From Chitinophagaceae bacterium (GTDB taxonomy: Bacteria; Bacteroidota; Bacteroidia; Chitinophagales; Chitinophagaceae): a DNA stretch of 9,919 nt. The notes below the pieces were generated by a model. The model was not told the DNA's origin. It was given only the letters and a program-made list of their open reading frames with translations, and made no database searches. Of this stretch, positions 7,858 to 9,919 are shown in pieces. The position numbers were made by a program, and so were the translations under genes. The stretch's first letter is position 1. Each line of letters starts with the position of its first letter. The DNA lies in NCBI GenBank assembly GCA_947468255.1, contig CANIMM010000095.1:1-9919 (forward strand), given 5' to 3'.

Positions 7858-9318
7858 TTACAAACTAAATCTACTTTTTTGAGCTGAGAAATTGCTGCTT
7901 ATTTCAGATGCGCTAAGGGCCCTTGTGTAAAATTTGAACCTGGAAATTTTTACTTGCTGGACTGAAATTTCAGCAGTATTTGTTGGAGGATTACCGAGAT
8001 ATAGAGGCTTAATCTCGTTTAAACTGTTTAATGTAGACACTTTAACCTCACCCACAACACCATTAACATAGATATATTGAAAACTTCCAGAATGCACAAC
8101 TGTTATTATTTTCCAGGTATTATTTACAATGAGGGCCCCTTGTGAATTATCTCCAGCATAAAAGTTCCATTTACCTCCTTGAACGCCAATATAAGATCCA
8201 AGCCCATGATTGCCTGATGCCACATCAGCAATTTGAATAAATGGTGTGCCTTGCACCCATATACTATTGTTTGGCACCAGGGCAATCACTTCCATGGTCC
8301 AAGCACTTGTAGCACCTGTATTAATATTTATAGTGCCATATTTTTGCAGATCACCTGTAGTTGGCTTATTGAAATACAAATTCGCGGTGGAGCCACTTTC
8401 ATAGGTTGGCCCATTGGTTAAAGTGGCATTATAAGTGGCTCCACCTGTTCCTAAATTTGTCCAGGTAGTACCTGTACCCGGGTAACTACTTGCATTGGTG
8501 GCATCTAAATTCACTATTAAACCTGCACTCACAAAATTAAATGGATTCAATGGTGAGCTAGTGGCTAAACCAGTTGTTGTAGAAGCTCCATCATAATTTG
8601 TTACGGTTGCTCTATTAGTTGAATTGTCTTTTAAATATTTGCCATCATAGGTGGTATTCAATAATAGGGTAGTACCGGCAATGGCTGTTAAACGTGAAGT
8701 GGGTGGTGTGAAATTACTGGTGTACACGGCAACACCTTTCACAAAACGTACATTGCTTATAAATCCATTAAAACGATCATTGCCAGCCGCATCCCCAGCA
8801 CCAATCGTATTAATTTTAGTTGCATTGCCAATTGTAGAAGTGATTGTTGCACTCCCATTATTCACCCCATTCACATAGATTTTTAAACAGTTTGCTCCTG
8901 TTCCACTCCTAACTAATGCAATATGATACCAAGTATTAATAGCAAGTGTGCTAGATAATACATCTGAACCATATGCACCAGTAAGTCTTAATTGTCCATT
9001 AGTCATCACTTGAAGTAACCATGGAGTTCCACTGGTATATTGTCCTAAAAAAGCTTGATACACCCCTGATACATTTTTAAAATTAACCCAACATTCCACC
9101 GTAAAATCTCCTGTAAATTGATAATTGCTGCTTGCAGGTATTGATAAATATTGATTATTGGTTGGAGTGCCAGCTGTGCCTGTTGGTGTAAACTCCATAC
9201 TGCCATCTACAGCATTATATACTTTAGTATTAAGTGCTTGATAACTTGCCAGAGCAAATTGTGCCTGCATGTTTTTTGTACAACAAAGAATAAGAAGCAG
9301 CGTTATTATTTTTTTCAT
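7858..9318 (-). CDS. Secreted protein with two LamG/concanavalin-like domains
   Basis: The 486-residue product has a clear signal peptide (MKKIITLLLILCC..., cleavage after QAQ at residue 20). The cysteines are not in a lipobox, because leucine precedes the first. LamG-type domain 1 spans about 52-222: FTGDFTVECWVNF, TWYHIALVRSGTG, LKIYVNG, GFISNVRFVKGVAVYTSNFTP, then TTLLLN. Domain 2 spans about 264-486: GLIVNLDATNASSYPGTGTTW, LTNGPTYESG, WTMEVIA, IYVNGVVGEV, and the ending YTRALSASEISSNFSAQKSRF. These strings closely match LamG modules common in phage tail and structural proteins. LamG folds usually bind glycans or other proteins; no catalytic residues are apparent. No type IX secretion sorting domain is visible at the C-terminus. 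The gene starts two bases after the stop of the tail-fibre-like gene, so the two form an operon. The LamG gene looks less AT-rich by eye than the + strand operon. Ligand unknown. Confidence 0.9.
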   Translation of the reverse strand: MKKIITLLLILCCTKNMQAQFALASYQALNTKVYNAVDGSMEFTPTGTAGTPTNNQYLSIPASSNYQFTGDFTVECWVNFKNVSGVYQAFLGQYTSGTPWLLQVMTNGQLRLTGAYGSDVLSSTLAINTWYHIALVRSGTGANCLKIYVNGVNNGSATITSTIGNATKINTIGAGDAAGNDRFNGFISNVRFVKGVAVYTSNFTPPTSRLTAIAGTTLLLNTTYDGKYLKDNSTNRATVTNYDGASTTTGLATSSPLNPFNFVSAGLIVNLDATNASSYPGTGTTWTNLGTGGATYNATLTNGPTYESGSTANLYFNKPTTGDLQKYGTININTGATSAWTMEVIALVPNNSIWVQGTPFIQIADVASGNHGLGSYIGVQGGKWNFYAGDNSQGALIVNNTWKIITVVHSGSFQYIYVNGVVGEVKVSTLNSLNEIKPLYLGNPPTNTAEISVQQVKISRFKFYTRALSASEISSNFSAQKSRFSL

Positions 9319-9345
9319 AACTATTGCATATCTCCTCCTGAAATA
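9319..9345 (-). promoter_or_regulatory. AGGAGG ribosome-binding site placed oddly for the LamG gene
   Basis: On the - strand a perfect AGGAGG lies at 9339-9334, overlapping the end of the upstream gene. It is 15 bases from the LamG start at 9318, longer than the usual 5-9. It is only 4 bases from an in-frame internal ATG (9329-9327) that would encode just Met-Gln before the TAG stop at 9323-9321. The junction reads TAG-TT-ATG, which favours restart by a terminating ribosome. Strong Shine-Dalgarno sites are unusual in Bacteroidota. Confidence 0.45.
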
Positions 9346-9919
9346 AAATAAGTTGCAGTTAAAGCAATTAATGAAACAATCGCATTTTGTCCTCCGGTCT
9401 TTGTTCCGCCACTTCTATTGGTTACCGTTACACCTACACCTGCGATGGTAACTAAACCTACCCCTTTTTGGACAATCATGCAGTTAAATCCTTCGGCTAA
9501 ACCAGTTGGAACAGTTAAAGTGACATCAGATGTTTTATCTAAAACGATCACTTTGCCGTTGTCCGTTGCCACTAATGTATAAGAATCAGTCTGGTTATTA
9601 ATACTTGCATTAATAGGTGCAGCCCCTAAATTAGTTAATGCTGTAGTTGCAGTTGTAGCTCCCGTTCCGCCTTTTGCAATGGCAACGGTGCCAGTCATTG
9701 TACTTGCATCTGCAACAGTTGAAACTGTGGTCCATGTTAAAGTGCCAGTACCTGTAGAAGTCAATACTTGGTTTGAAGACCCATGCGTCTTGGGGTAGGT
9801 AACTTCACCTGCTGTAAGGGTACCTGTAGTTTTTACATTTTCAATTGGCAAAAATCCATTGGTGCCATCGGCCCCAAGTTGCATGGTATTACTTGTAGTT
9901 ACTATTGCGCCTGATCCTA
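9321..9919 (-). CDS. Phage tail-fibre-like repeat protein, C-terminal part only
   Basis: The frame is open to the window edge: at least 11 codons (beginning GSGAIVTTSNT) precede the first visible ATG at 9884 and have the same character, so the true start is outside. The visible 198 codons hold a segment typical of tail-fibre or adhesin stalks (LTAGEVTYPKTHGSSNQVLTSTGTGTLTW in two pieces). The hallmark AKGGTGATTATTALTNLGAA follows, which in phages links stalk modules. The last 80 residues or so (SYTLVATDNGKVIVLDKTS, TLTVPTGLAEGFNCMIVQKG, VTIAGVGVTV, SLIALTATYFISGGD) form a compact beta domain also seen at phage fibre ends. Composition is rich in Thr, Gly, Ala and Val with almost no aromatic residues. 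It is probably a trimeric fibre or surface adhesin. No phage structural genes are seen here, so it may be a domesticated or chromosomal surface protein. It ends two bases before the LamG gene. Confidence 0.82.
   Translation of the reverse strand, partial: GSGAIVTTSNTMQLGADGTNGFLPIENVKTTGTLTAGEVTYPKTHGSSNQVLTSTGTGTLTWTTVSTVADASTMTGTVAIAKGGTGATTATTALTNLGAAPINASINNQTDSYTLVATDNGKVIVLDKTSDVTLTVPTGLAEGFNCMIVQKGVGLVTIAGVGVTVTNRSGGTKTGGQNAIVSLIALTATYFISGGDMQ

Noticed and set aside
7858..9318. Type IX secretion cargo
   Set aside because: The C-terminus ends in a LamG strand (KSRFSL), not a sorting domain with its conserved motifs.
9151..9351. Open frames on the + strand across the LamG gene (also 8233-8421 and 8651-8878)
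   Set aside because: They lie opposite LamG domains with clear family motifs and have no start context or protein features of their own.

Overview
The window looks like chromosomal DNA of a Bacteroidota member. The order is probably Chitinophagales or Sphingobacteriales, but the sequence alone does not settle that. The DNA is AT-rich, coding regions lack conspicuous Shine-Dalgarno sites, and signal peptides end in the typical ...AQ pattern. Several families are Bacteroidota hallmarks: a TonB-dependent receptor (TBDR) with an STN domain and a carboxypeptidase-regulatory-like domain, a DUF4249 lipoprotein, and a large MG2-type secreted protein.

Layout: positions 1-497 hold no recognisable gene, but contain several inverted repeats and probably the promoter of what follows. 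Positions 498-7722 carry four genes on the + strand: a small exported protein of unknown function, the TBDR, the DUF4249 lipoprotein, and an 814-residue macroglobulin-like protein with a plug-like C-terminal segment. Gaps are 4, 92 and 13 bases, so they are probably one operon, perhaps with an internal regulatory point in the 92-base gap. After a 135-base convergent gap, positions 7858-9919 carry two genes on the - strand. One is a secreted protein with two LamG-type lectin-like domains. Just upstream of it is the C-terminal 198 codons of a phage tail-fibre-like repeat protein that runs off the window edge.

How the genes may work together: the first four products are all predicted to be exported. 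An outer-membrane gated channel, an attached lipoprotein and a large MG2 protein suggest one envelope complex for binding and importing an unknown ligand, probably with transcriptional signalling through the STN domain. The substrate cannot be read from the sequence. The - strand pair looks like a surface or adhesion module built from phage-tail-type domains, with the two genes separated by only two bases. The most interesting points are the conserved-looking four-gene envelope cassette with its plug-without-barrel protein, and the tail-fibre/LamG pair with its unusual start region.
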